From assembly GCF_040939455.1 (NCBI RefSeq), contig NC_134115.1, positions 26,066,727-26,130,726 of the forward strand: DNA of 64,000 nt. Reading direction: 5' to 3'. The translations under genes and the position numbers were made by a program. Shown in pieces: positions 40,863-50,530 of this stretch. The notes under the pieces were generated by a model that saw only the letters and a program-made list of their open reading frames with translations, ran no database searches and had not been told where the DNA came from. The first letter of the stretch is position 1, and each line of letters opens with the position of its first letter. This stretch comes from Microcebus murinus. Taxonomy: Eukaryota; Chordata; Mammalia; Primates; Cheirogaleidae.

Positions 40863-42655
40863 ATCATCTTCAACACTGCTCTCCAGTAAGTCATGTAGCA
40901 GATGTTCAATAAATATGTATTGAAGAGAAGCAGAAAGTTCATTGGTTTAGCAAATAGAAGGTATCAGAGAACATATCTCATTCCTTAGTTGTTTCATCAA
41001 AAAGTCTGAGGTGGAAAATTTTGTAAGGTATTTGTCTGATTACAGCTCAGAATGTCCCCATCTCTTAAAGAGAGTGTTGTCTCACTGTCCAGTGTTCCCT
41101 GCCTTGGGGACAAAGAGTTTCTGGTGTTTTCAGGCCCACATCTCCCACCACATTCCCAGAGTTAGTTTCTGGTGTTCTTATTGCTCAGATTACATAGTAT
41201 AGCATGTTCCAAGGAAAATGATGACTCGTAAAGGATGAATGTCATAATAGATTAGATACCCTGGTGCATAAAAATCACTTTTTGTTTTAAATCATAAAAG
41301 AAACAAATTGTTACAATATCAGTGGCCTTGTACTGTAGCCCTGAGCTTCATAGGACTTCTGTCCATGCTGCTTAGTCAATGTCACTCACTCTGCCACTTA
41401 GTGCTACATTAAGCACAATTTCAGAGCTAAACTGGTATTACAAGGTGAAAATTAGTTTGTTCTTATGTTTCTATTTCTGGAAGCAAGCCATTTTTAGCAT
41501 CATTTTTTAGTTGGAGTAATTTTCAAATGAGATCATTTTTGTGGCAGGCTTTATAAAATCTTACCAACTAGACCTATGTCTTGTGTTGCTTTTTGTAAAG
41601 ACAACCATTCCATCATTCTCTGTCTTGGCACCCACTATCTGCTAAGAAACATGACTGATTCCCGGTTTTCTGTTCCCTTTACCAATTTGTAACTGAATTA
41701 AAAAAAAAAAAAACAAGGTTGTTCTATTTGCAACTCTAAATACGTCAAGATTGATAAACTGTTCAAGAAAAAAATGCAATCTTTGTTTTTAAAAATTCTA
41801 TCTTAAAGGGACATTTCATCTTTGGTGAAATGAGGTTGATTTCAGATATCCCACACATACAAACACACATAACCTTAAATCTGTGCAACACTGATAATGC
41901 CGTAGCTTAGACTACTATCTTGTAGTTGAAACAAGGAAATTCAGGATATTTTGTAGATCTGTCATAGATAGAGGCAGGACATTACATATAAATTGGCTGA
42001 CATTGAAAACCAAAAAGGAAAGAAACTTTTGTCATCATAAAATTTGTGTAATTAGGTAACTCTTCAGCATCCTTAGTTCCCTGATATATTAGAATGCAAC
42101 CTAAGTATAGGCCTCTTCTCCTTTTAATCTTTTCCTGTCCCATAGGGGGTACCCTAGTGACCCTTTGCAGAGAAGGCAGCAGCCTTGACCTTACATGGCT
42201 GGATTTACAAAGGTATTCACTTGCCTAGTTCAGAATGAAGGTCCTGTCAACATTCTTTGATGACCATGAGATAGGGGTATCAATTGCCTGCTTCAGATAC
42301 ACCCCCACCCTCAAACAAATACTCCTTGGACTAAGGTGACCACCATCTAGATTTGCCCAGGATTGAGGGGTGGAGTGGGACATAGGACTTCTGATGCTAA
42401 AACCAAGAAAGTCCCAGGCAAAGTAGAGGCATTATTCACCCTAACTTGGACCCCCATAAAGAATGGAGCAGTTCCTGCCTGGGAGCCGTGGGCACCTGCT
42501 CCCTTTTACCACACAAGGGGTAAGGCCTCAAAGTCCACGCCTTTGAGAACCACGTGGAGGTTCTCTTACTTTTTCACTATCAGGGTAATCTCTGAAATTA
42601 TTGCTAATTTCTACATCAGCAATAGGGATAACAGCTGTGCCTACTTCCTAATTCT
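40863..42655. other. Intergenic single-copy DNA
   Basis: No gene, RNA motif or clear repeat recognised. 42,360-42,560 is GC-richer and ORF-bearing but lacks a coding signature. Confidence 0.45.
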
Positions 42656-42659
42656 CCTA

Positions 42660-42760
42660 TGAGAATTAAGTTAATATTTATGTGTATAAAATGCTGACTA
42701 CAAAGCCTGGCACATAATCAGTGCTTAACAAATACATTACCTACTGTTACAATCATTAGC
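42660..42760 (+). repeat. MIR fragment
   Basis: 'CAAAGCCTGGCACATAATCA' and 'GTGCTTAACAAATACATTAC' are the sense MIR 3' part. Confidence 0.7.
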
Positions 42761-42856
42761 TTATGGATAAGGAAGAAATGATGCAGGACTTCTCTGTGAT
42801 TGATTCTCTTTCAGTGAATCTTAAACATCCTATGTGTATTATTTGTTCAAATGTTA

Positions 42857-43091
42857 AAAAAAGAGAGAGAAGGAGGAAAAAGGTGGGGAGAGAAAGAAGA
42901 AGGAAAAGAAAAGAAAAGAAAAGAAAAGAAAAGAAAAGAAAAGAGAAAGAGAAAGAGAGGAAGAAAGGAAGGGAGGAAGAGAGGGAGAGAGAGAGAGAAA
43001 GAGAAGGAAGGAAGAAAGAAAAGAGAAGGAAGGAAGAAAGGCAGGAAGGAAGGAAGGGAGGAAGAAATAAAGAAAGTGAAAGAAAGAAATT
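42857..43091 (+). repeat. Long polypurine tract (GAAA/GAAAA/GGAA)n
   Basis: About 235 bp almost wholly A and G on the + strand: (AAAAG)n at 42,903-42,943, then mixed GAAA and GGAA units. Only a handful of pyrimidines interrupt it. Overlapping ORFs rich in Lys/Glu/Arg or Ser/Phe/Leu are composition artefacts. Confidence 0.95.
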
Positions 43092-43198
43092 AAAAGTTAT
43101 GGTCAATTAAGTCAGTAAGATTTATTATCTTTCTTAAAAATTAATTGTACCCTCAAGGACCAACATTTGAATATGGGCAAAGCCCATGTGAAAAATGT

Positions 43199-43518
43199 GT
43201 TTGTTTATTTATAGACAGGGTCTTTGTCACTCAGGTTGGAGTGTGGTGACACCATCATAGTTCACTGTAATCTTGAAAGCCTAGGCTCAGGAGATCCTTC
43301 TACCTCAGCATCTCCAGTAGTTAGGACTACAGGCCCACACCACCATGCCCAGCTAGTTTTTCTTTTCTTTTTCTTTTTTTTTTTTTTTTTTGTAGAGACA
43401 GAGGTCTCACAATGTTGTCCAGGCTGGTCTTGAACTCCTGGCCTCAAGCAGTCCTCCCAATCTTCCTGTGTTGACCTTCCTGAGGGCTAGGATTACAGGC
43501 ATGAGCCACTGCCCTCAG
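43199..43518 (-). repeat. AluJ-like SINE
   Basis: Antisense, 'ATAGACAGGGTCTTTGTCAC' to 'GAGCCACTGCCCTCAGAC'. An expanded T run (43,369-43,391) marks the middle linker. Diverged. Confidence 0.88.
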
Positions 43519-43536
43519 ACTTGAAAAATGTTTTTA

Positions 43537-43873
<337 letters not shown>

Positions 43874-43939
43874 AGTTTTTAAAATGCAAATAATTAATAT
43901 TAATACACTCTGCATTTTCAGGATCACTAACTGCTCTTA

Positions 43940-44345
43940 TCAACATTGTTCAGCATAGCTAAAAATGCAAGCAACCTAAATATCCATCAGTAAGGTAATG
44001 ATTAAAATAATTATGTTACAGCTATACTCTGCAATTTGTTAAAATGAATAAAGCAGATTTATATGCTGCCATGGAAAGAGCCCCAAGGCATACTGTGGCA
44101 GACCGATACATAAAGCAAAATCCCATGTATGTAAACAAATCACAAAGCTGTCTCTGTATATGTATAAGCAGAGGAATGCATAGCAGAGGGTTGAAAGGAT
44201 AGGGACTCAAATACCTAAGGATTACTTCTGAGGAGAGGAGAATGGATTAATTGTGCTTTAAAGAGGAGACTTACTTTGATGTCAAAATTATTTGTTACTT
44301 GAAATTTTTACAAAGAGTAATATTCATATACTATTAATACTTTGT
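43940..44345 (+). repeat. Old L1M 3' region
   Basis: 'GCAACCTAAATATCCATCAG', 'CAGATTTATATGCTGCCATG' and 'CAAGGATTACTTCTGAGG'-like segments match the end of an old L1 ORF2 and 3' UTR in sense. Confidence 0.65.
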
Positions 44346-44945
44346 CATTTGTAAAAAGTAAAAGTAAAACAACTAGAGGAAAGAATTCCACCTAAGAATT
44401 CTTCTGTTGTCGTTTTGTCCCTCCTCCTTCTCTCCTAACATCCTTCCAAAAAAGGAAAACAAATTTGCTGTAAGTGTCAAAGTACCCAGATTGCTGTAGT
44501 TGAGCTATACAGCATATAACTCACTAATTTATGATAATGACAGTTGACCATAGTAAAGTGTTCACAAAATTACACCCAAGTACAAATTGAAAGAAACAGC
44601 TGCACTACTGAGGATGACTAATCAGTAAGTTTTTAAAAAATAAAATTTGTTAGCTGTTCTGAATCAATGGTATATTAATAGTGATGGAATGTGTTTAAAT
44701 GGAATATTAAAGTTCCATTTTTCTGAGGTCGTTGCAAACACGATAATGGTAATAATCTAGATTACTTCTTGTCTCAACATTATGGGGAGGTTGGAACGAA
44801 TTTCCTCGTGAGCAAATCCTTTCACAGTATTAGTGCTATCTGCACAGAGCAACCTGTATGCTGGATATGCCATAAGTGGATATCTATGCTGGGTGGTGGG
44901 CTGGAGAAGACCCTTTAGAGGTTTCATTCCAAGTTCTAATTCTGC
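44346..44945. other. Intergenic single-copy DNA
   Basis: No recognised feature. Confidence 0.45.
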
Positions 44946-45256
44946 GGCTGGGAACAGTGGCTCATGCCTGTAATCCTAGCACTCTGAGAGGCCCAGGCAG
45001 GAGGATCACTTGAGGTCAGGAGTTCAAGACCAGCCTGAGCAAGAGTGAGACGTTGGCTCTACTAACAATAGAAAAATTAGCTGGTCACAGTGACATATGT
45101 CTGTAGTCCCAGCTACTCTGGAGCTATAAACATGTATCACAATGCCTGGCTAATCCTAGCTCACAGCAACCTCAAACTCCTGGGCTCAAGTGATCCTACT
45201 GCCTCAGCCACCTGAGTAGCTGGGACTACAGGCGTACACCACCATGTCCGCCTAAA
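44946..45256. repeat. Rearranged Alu with inverted right arm
   Basis: 44,946-45,123 is a sense Alu (left arm plus start of right arm, to 'CCCAGCTACTCTGG'). At about 45,124 the sequence flips and 45,124-45,256 is antisense right-arm Alu ('CTAGCTCACAGCAACCTC', 'GTAGCTGGGACTACAGGCG'). No poly(A) or poly(T) lies at the junction. Confidence 0.85.
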
Positions 45257-45860
45257 GAGAAGTCTTTTTGAAAGGAAGGAACTGGCTAGAAAAGAAGCTA
45301 CAAGTGTACCTGAGGTGTCAGCACCTCCTTTTGACAGATCCACTGCAGAGTGTGGTCTTCTAGTCTCTACAAGCAGCCACTAATGAAGCAATCTTCTCTT
45401 CTCTGATCTTCTTAGGAAAGCTGGGGAAGATTGATTTGGACCATCCTTCTGTATCTGATAAAAAGTACAAGAAAGCATTGAATTTCAGGGAAATTGTTTC
45501 CCCAAAAGATCAACCTCCTTCAAAGACAATGATAAGATGGATGCTGAAGTTATTCTGAGGTTCTTCTGTGCCATTGTTGAGTACTTTGTAGTCAACAGCT
45601 GCAGTCTAGCCCTTACCCTAAGACTATATTCTTCTCAAATCTCTGAAACCAGTAGTGATATCCTTTGAACTCTACTCCTATTTCATTGGCTGAGCTTCCT
45701 CTTCAATTGCCTTCTTGAGGTCTTCAAAGACATCACCTTCTGTTATATAATTAGGAGACTCAAGGCAGTATTCTCTCCAGCATCCAAAGCTTCAGGAAAT
45801 CCTGATAATTTAGGCTTAACCTTATACACCTTTTAGAGATAGTACTATTAAGACCTAACA
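45257..45860. other. Unassigned; possible decayed pseudogene
   Basis: 600 bp without a recognised repeat. The minus strand between 45,840 and 45,690 reads 'KPKLSGFPEALDAGENTA' and, in a shifted frame, 'EGDVFEDLKKAIEEEAQP', which look protein-like but are interrupted by stops and shifts. The + strand near 45,420-45,530 also has an open stretch (GKLGKIDLDHPSVSDKKYKK). I cannot assign a parent gene. Confidence 0.25.
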
Positions 45861-46592
45861 ATCCTCAATTCTTTTTCAATTTTTTATTATCCAGTTAATA
45901 GACATGTATAATTTTTTTTAAAAAACCTGGTGAGATGACAATTAGAACTTACCTGAATCCAGGAGATCCAGATTTTTGTGTTTTTTTAAATAATAGATTT
46001 TGGTTTTTTAGAGCAATTTTAGGTTCACAGCAAAATCGAGAGAAAGATACATAGATTTGCCATATATGCTCTGCCTCCACACATGCGCAGCCCCCACTAT
46101 CCAACATCCCCCACTAGAGTGGAACATTTGCTACAACTGATGAACCTACATTGACCCATTGTTAGCACCCAAAGTCTGTAGCTTACAATAGGTTTCACTC
46201 TTGCTGTTGTACACTCTATAGGTTTGGACAAATTGATAATGACATGCATTCACCATTATAGTATCATGCAAAGTAGTTTCTCTACCCTTGTGCTCCGCCT
46301 ATTTGTCCTTCCTTCACTTCTAACTCCTGGCGATCACTTGATCTTTTTACTGTTTCTATAGTTTTGCCTTCTCAAGAATGTTATATAATTGAAATTAACA
46401 GCTATGCAGCCTTTTCAGCCTGGCTTTTAAAATTTAGTAATATGCATTTAAGTTTCTTGTATGTCTTTTCATGGCTTGATAGCTCATTCCTTTTTGGCAC
46501 TCAATAATATTCCATTGTCTGGATGTACCACAGCTTATTTCTCCATTCACCTACTGAAGGATACCTTGGTTGCTTTCAAGTTTTGGCAATTA

Positions 46593-47062
46593 TGGTTACC
46601 TCCCAAACAGAGAAGTTCATTCGTCCGGTGGGTAGCAAGTCAACAGACATGGCCAAGTTGGTTGTAGCAAGGGGTTTTTTATTATTTGGCACAAGTAAGT
46701 AGCACACACAATGGAGATAGTTGCCAAAGCAGTGTGCCTATAATTAGGGTGCTGGGCTGGTTTCATAGTGAGAGGGCATGATCTGATAGGATCTTGCAAT
46801 GGGGTGATGCCAGACAACATACTCTGACTGAATCCTGCTATGGGGTGTTGTCAGGGCTCAATCCAACTGGATCCTGGATCCTGCCACATGGTGTCTGCTT
46901 CTTTATTCAGTCCCTATTCCCTGGTCCGGGCACTTCGGTTCCACCTACAGTTGCACACATACTCAGGTTACCTGACCCTCAACTTGTGAGTCCATAACAA
47001 CTAAAAAACAATTAACAACTTTGTTACTTAAGGGTTAAGCTGAATTGGTCTGGTATGGTTCC
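46593..47062 (-). repeat. Solo LTR of a gammaretrovirus-like (ERV1?) element
   Basis: A 470-bp insertion in the old L1. On the minus strand it has a polyadenylation signal AATAAAA followed by a U5-like stretch ending GGGAGGTAACCA. ATTA stands on both sides (46,589-46,592 and 47,063-47,066), a 4-bp duplication as made by ERV1-type integrases. Removing it restores the L1 reading 'GGCAATTA|AGAATAAA'. No gag, pol or env is present. An alternative inner border at 47,010 also shows CA|ATTA but leaves 52 bp unexplained. Confidence 0.75.
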
Positions 47063-47288
47063 ATTAAGAATAAAACTGCTTAGGGAAAAGAATCCTTACT
47101 CAATAAATGGTTCTGGGAAAACCGGATAGCCACGTGTAGAAGACTGAAACAGGATCCACACCTTTCACCTCTCACAAAAAATCAACTCACGCTGGGTAAC
47201 AGACTTACACCTAAGGTGTGAAACTATTAGAATTCTAGAGGAAAACGTTGGAAATACTCTTCTAGACATTGGCCTAGGCAAAGAATTT

Positions 47289-48140
47289 ATGAAGAAGACC
47301 CCAAAAGCAATCACGGCAACAACAAAAATAAATAAATGTGACCTGATCAAATTAAAAAGCTTCTGCACAGCCAAAGAAACTGTCAAGAGAGCAAAGAGAC
47401 AACCTACAGAATGGGAGAAAATTTTCACAAGCTACACATCTGATAAAGGGCTGATAACTAGAATCCATTTAGAACTCAGGAAAATCAGCAAGAAAAAATC
47501 AAACAACCCTATCAAAAAGTGGGCAAAGGACATGAACGGAAACTTTTCAAAAGAAGACAGAATAATGGCCAACAAACATAGGAAAAAATGTTCAACATCT
47601 CTAATTAGCAGGGAAATGCAAATCAAAACCACAACGAGATATCACTTATCTCCAGTGAAAATGGCCTTTATCAAAAAGTCCCAAAACAATAAATGTTGGT
47701 GTGGATGCAGAGAGACAGGAACACTCCTACACTGCTGGTGGGACTGCAAACTAGTGCAACCTCTGTGGAAAGCAATATAGAGATACTTTAAAGCGATACA
47801 AGTAGATCCACTATTTGATCCACCAATCCCATTACTGGGCATCTACCCAAAAGAACAAAAGACACTCTATAAAAAAGACATCTGCACTCTAATGCTTATA
47901 GCAGCACAATTCACAATTGCAAAGCTGTGGAAACAACCCAACTGCCCATCAATACATGAGTGGATTAATAAAATGTGGTATATGTACACCATGGAGTACT
48001 ATTCAGCTATAAAAAACAATGGTGATATAGCACCTCTGGTATTTTCCTGGATAGAGCTGGAACCCATTTTACTAAGCGAAGTATCCCAAGAATGGAAAAT
48101 AAGCACCACATGTACTCACCAGAAAATTGGTATTAACTGA
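47289..48140 (+). pseudogene. L1 ORF2p C-terminal fragment, one stop
   Basis: The frame 47,289-48,140 encodes the last 280 or so residues of L1 ORF2p. It includes 'QPTEWEKIF', '[18 protein letters not shown]' and '[15 protein letters not shown]', and the C-terminal cysteine motif '[18 protein letters not shown]'. Further on come 'LLGIYPKEQK' and 'YTMEYYSAIKN'. A single in-frame TAG at 47,778-47,780 replaces the conserved Trp codon of 'KAIWR'. The endonuclease and reverse-transcriptase domains are missing through 5' truncation. One stop over 284 codons indicates a recent insertion. Confidence 0.95.
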
Positions 48141-48213
48141 TCAACACCTAAGTGAACATATAGGAATAACATTTATCGGGCATCAGGCAGATGGGAGAGA
48201 GGAGGAGGGGATG

Positions 48214-48215
<2 letters not shown>

Positions 48216-48271
<56 letters not shown>
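48216..48271. repeat. (AT)n(AC)n compound microsatellite
   Basis: About 20 AT units followed by about 8 AC units in the L1 3' UTR. It is likely length-variable. Confidence 0.97.
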
Positions 48272-48662
48272 TAATGAGTGCAATGCACACCACCTGGGGG
48301 ATGGACAGGCTTGAAGCTCTGACTCCAGGGGTCAAGGGGGGCAGAAAGGCGACACACGTAACCTAAACATTTGTACCCCTATAATATGCTGAAATAATAA
48401 AGAAAAAGAATAAAGTTGCTATAAACGTGTGTGTGCAGGTTTTCATGTGGACATGTCTTCAACATCTCTGGGTAAATACCAAGAAGTGTGATTGCTGGAT
48501 TGTATAATAAGCATATGTTTAATTTCATAAAGAATCATCAAACTGTCCTCCAAAGTGGCTGTATCATTTTGCATGCCCATTCTCAATAAATGAGAGTTCC
48601 TGTTGCTCCATATTCTCACCGGCATTTGATGTTGTCAGTTGTTTTGAAAAAAACCTCTCAAG

Positions 48663-48743
48663 TACCTTTGTCTCAGAGATTAGAAAAGAAGAAAAAATAC
48701 AAAATAAATAAAGAATTATAAGAATAAAAATAATTTTTTTTTT
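48663..48743. repeat. A-rich insert between direct repeats
   Basis: About 80 bp (TACCTTTGTCTCAGAG... then A/T-rich) lies between two copies of AAAAACCTCTCAAG (48,647-48,662 and 48,744-48,763). This looks like a small retroposed piece with a target-site duplication. The source is unknown. Confidence 0.5.
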
Positions 48744-49115
48744 TAAAAAAAAAACCTCTCAAGGTTTTTCCTCTGCTCTCACACCACAATACACAGAAGA
48801 CTTCTATGATCAAATGTGTGGATTTTTCCCCACACATCAAACAGGAATGCCAGTTGGGGTTCTCTAATTCAATTCTGACACTGTCTACATGACAATAGCA
48901 TCAGAGCCCACAGGGTGAGGGCTCAGTTCCCAAAACTGTCCCCAGTCCCCTGTTTCAGATACCAGTCACCAGTCTAGGCCTCTGAAACTTCTGACTAATC
49001 AACTTCAAGTTGGGATTCCTACAACCCCCTCTTTGGGCTCAATTAATTTGATAGAGCAGCTCACAGAACTCAGGGAGACACTTACATTTACTGGTTTATT
49101 ATAAAGGATATTACA

Positions 49116-49452
49116 GGCCAGGCGCAGTGGCTCACGCCTATAATCCTAGCACTCTGGGAGGCTGAGGAGGGTGGATTGTTTGAGCTCAGGAGTTCAAAAC
49201 CAGCCAGAGCAAGAGTGAGACACTGTCTCTACCAAAAATAGAAAGAAATTAGCTGGACAACTAAAATTATATAGAGAAAAAATTAGCCGGGCATGGTGGC
49301 ACATACCTGCAGTCCCAGCTACTCAGGAGGCTGAGGCAGAAGGATTGCTAGAGCCCAGAAGTGTGAGGTTGCTGTGAGCTAGGCTGATGCCATGGCACTC
49401 TAGCCCAGGCAACAGAGTGAGACTGTATCTCAAAAAATATATGTATATTTTT
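49116..49452 (+). repeat. Strepsirrhine Alu with 13-bp duplication
   Basis: GGCCAGGCGCAGTGGCTCAC, strepsirrhine linker, right arm and tail CTCAAAAAATATATG. AAAGGATATTACA flanks exactly (49,103-49,115; 49,453-49,465). Confidence 0.96.
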
Positions 49453-49605
49453 AAAGGATATTACAAAGGCTACAGATGAAGACATGACGAAAGTGTGCGG
49501 TAAGGGGTGTGGAGTTTCCATGCCCTGCCTGGGCCCATCACACCCCCGGAATGTCCATGTGTTCACCTATCTGGAAGCTCTCAGAACCCAGTCCTCTTGG
49601 AGTCT

Positions 49606-49945
49606 TTCTTATTTTTTTTTTTATTATTTTTTTATTTATATATTTTTTAGAGTCTTGCTCTGTTGGCCCAGCTAGAGTGCTAGGGAACAGTGGCATCATC
49701 GTAGTTCACTGCAACCTCAAACTCCTGGGCTCAAGCTATCCTCTTGCCTCAGCCCCCTGAGTAGCTAGGAGTATAGGCACAAGCCACCATAACCACCTAA
49801 TTTTTCTGGTTTTTTTTTTTTTTTTTTTTTTGTAGAGAGAGGGTCTCTCTCCTCCTCAGCCTAGTCTCAAACTCCTGTGGCCTCAAGCAATCCTTCCAGC
49901 CTCCCAGAGTGCTAGGATTACAGGCGTGAGCCACCACTCACCCAC
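49606..49945 (-). repeat. Alu, diverged
   Basis: Antisense, T-rich start, 'GCCCAGCTAGAGTGCTAGGG', 'GCAACCTCAAACTCCTGGGC', long T run (49,811-49,832) in the linker, ending 'GCGTGAGCCACCACTCACCC'. Confidence 0.9.
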
Positions 49946-50004
49946 TTTGAATCACAAGTCAAACTGTGGTTAGCCTTCTGGGTATGGGGTGGGGTCCTCT
50001 CTGG

Positions 50005-50088
50005 TTTTGAACTCCTGACCTTGAGTGATCCTCCCGCCTCGACCTCCCAGAGTAGTAGGATTACAGCCATGAGCCACCTCGCCCGGCC
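50005..50088 (-). repeat. Tail-less 84-bp Alu 5' fragment
   Basis: On the minus strand it starts GGCCGGGCGAGGTGGCTCAT and stops after 'AGGAGTTCAAAA', about Alu position 84, with no A tail. TATGGGGT...TCCTCTCTGG occurs on both sides (49,983-50,004, with an extra GGGGT; and 50,089-50,105). The next Alu bases, CCAG, coincide with the first bases of the duplication. It is a 3'-truncated, tail-less retroposed copy. Confidence 0.88.
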
Positions 50089-50139
50089 TATGGGGTCCTC
50101 TCTGGAATGAGGGTCTAGTGACCTACAGTCAGAAAGGCA

Positions 50140-50225
50140 GGGAAGATTAGAGTCCTGCCCTAGGGCAGGAGAAAGTCTGAGAGGGAAGATTAGAGTCCTA
50201 CCTTAGGGCAGGAGAAAGTCAGATT
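50140..50225. repeat. 43-bp tandem duplication
   Basis: Two copies of GGGAAGATTAGAGTCCT... through GGCAGGAGAAAGTC (50,140-50,182; 50,183-50,225) with few differences. It is a recent local duplication in LTR sequence. Confidence 0.9.
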
Positions 50226-50313
50226 CTGTTTGCTGAGTCATAACACACGCAACATTATAACAAAAGACTATAACAAGGCCTATGGGTGTTATGAACCAGG
50301 AACTATGGACCAG

Positions 50314-50355
<42 letters not shown>
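50314..50355. repeat. A run plus (AT)n microsatellite
   Basis: Fifteen or so A followed by about 12 AT units at the border between LTR complex and old L1. Confidence 0.95.
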
Positions 50356-50358
<3 letters not shown>

Positions 50359-50530
50359 ATAACACCATGTCAGTGTTCTGGATTTTAGCCATTCTAATAG
50401 ATATACAGTGTATCGCATTGTTGTTTTAATTTGCATTTCCCTGATGACATATGATGTGGAGATCTTTTCATATGTTTATTTGCCATCTGTATATCTTGTT
50501 TGGTGAAGTTAATGTTTTTATTTCTTTGTC

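Larger units (their letters stand above)
47081..48405 (+). mobile_element. 5'-truncated young L1 (strepsirrhine type)
   Basis: It starts in late ORF2 and runs through the 3' UTR to 'GTACCCCTATAATATGC' and an A-rich tail. The duplication AAGAATAAA(AC/GT)TGCT lies at 47,066-47,080 and 48,406-48,420 (13 of 15 identical). An AT/AC microsatellite expanded within the 3' UTR (48,216-48,271). It is dead because the 5' UTR, ORF1 and most of ORF2 are absent. Confidence 0.95.
48646..50371 (-). repeat. ERVL-class LTR complex with three Alu pieces
   Basis: LTR-like sequence at about 48,765-49,115 and 49,466-49,610 ('GATAGAGCAGCTCACAGAAC', 'TTTACTGGTTTATTATAAAG', 'GTTTCCATGCCCTGCCTGGG') plus 49,945-50,310. 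It resembles the LTR near 35,200. Alus at 49,116, 49,610 and 50,005 are inserted in it. No internal viral genes are seen. Confidence 0.6.
45980..50530 (-). repeat. Old L1M, split into four pieces by later insertions
   Basis: Antisense L1 segments are 45,980-46,592 ('GGTTCACAGCAAAATCGAGAG'-like, 'ATAATATTCCATTGTCTGG', 'GTTTTGGCAATTA'), 47,063-47,080, 48,406-48,645 ('GGGTAAATACCAAGAAGTG', 'CCAAAGTGGCTGTATCATT') and 50,372-50,530 ('GTTCTGGATTTTAGCC', 'TTGCATTTCCCTGATGAC'). They run in consensus order, so one element was interrupted by a solo LTR, a young L1 and an LTR/Alu complex. Confidence 0.85.

Noticed and set aside
42756..43110. ORFs of 115-116 codons on both strands
   Set aside because: They are translations of the polypurine tract (Lys/Glu/Arg or Ser/Phe/Leu repeats), not proteins.
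47289..47780. 163-codon ORF as a possible host gene
   Set aside because: It is L1 ORF2p C-terminal sequence within a truncated L1 with target-site duplication.
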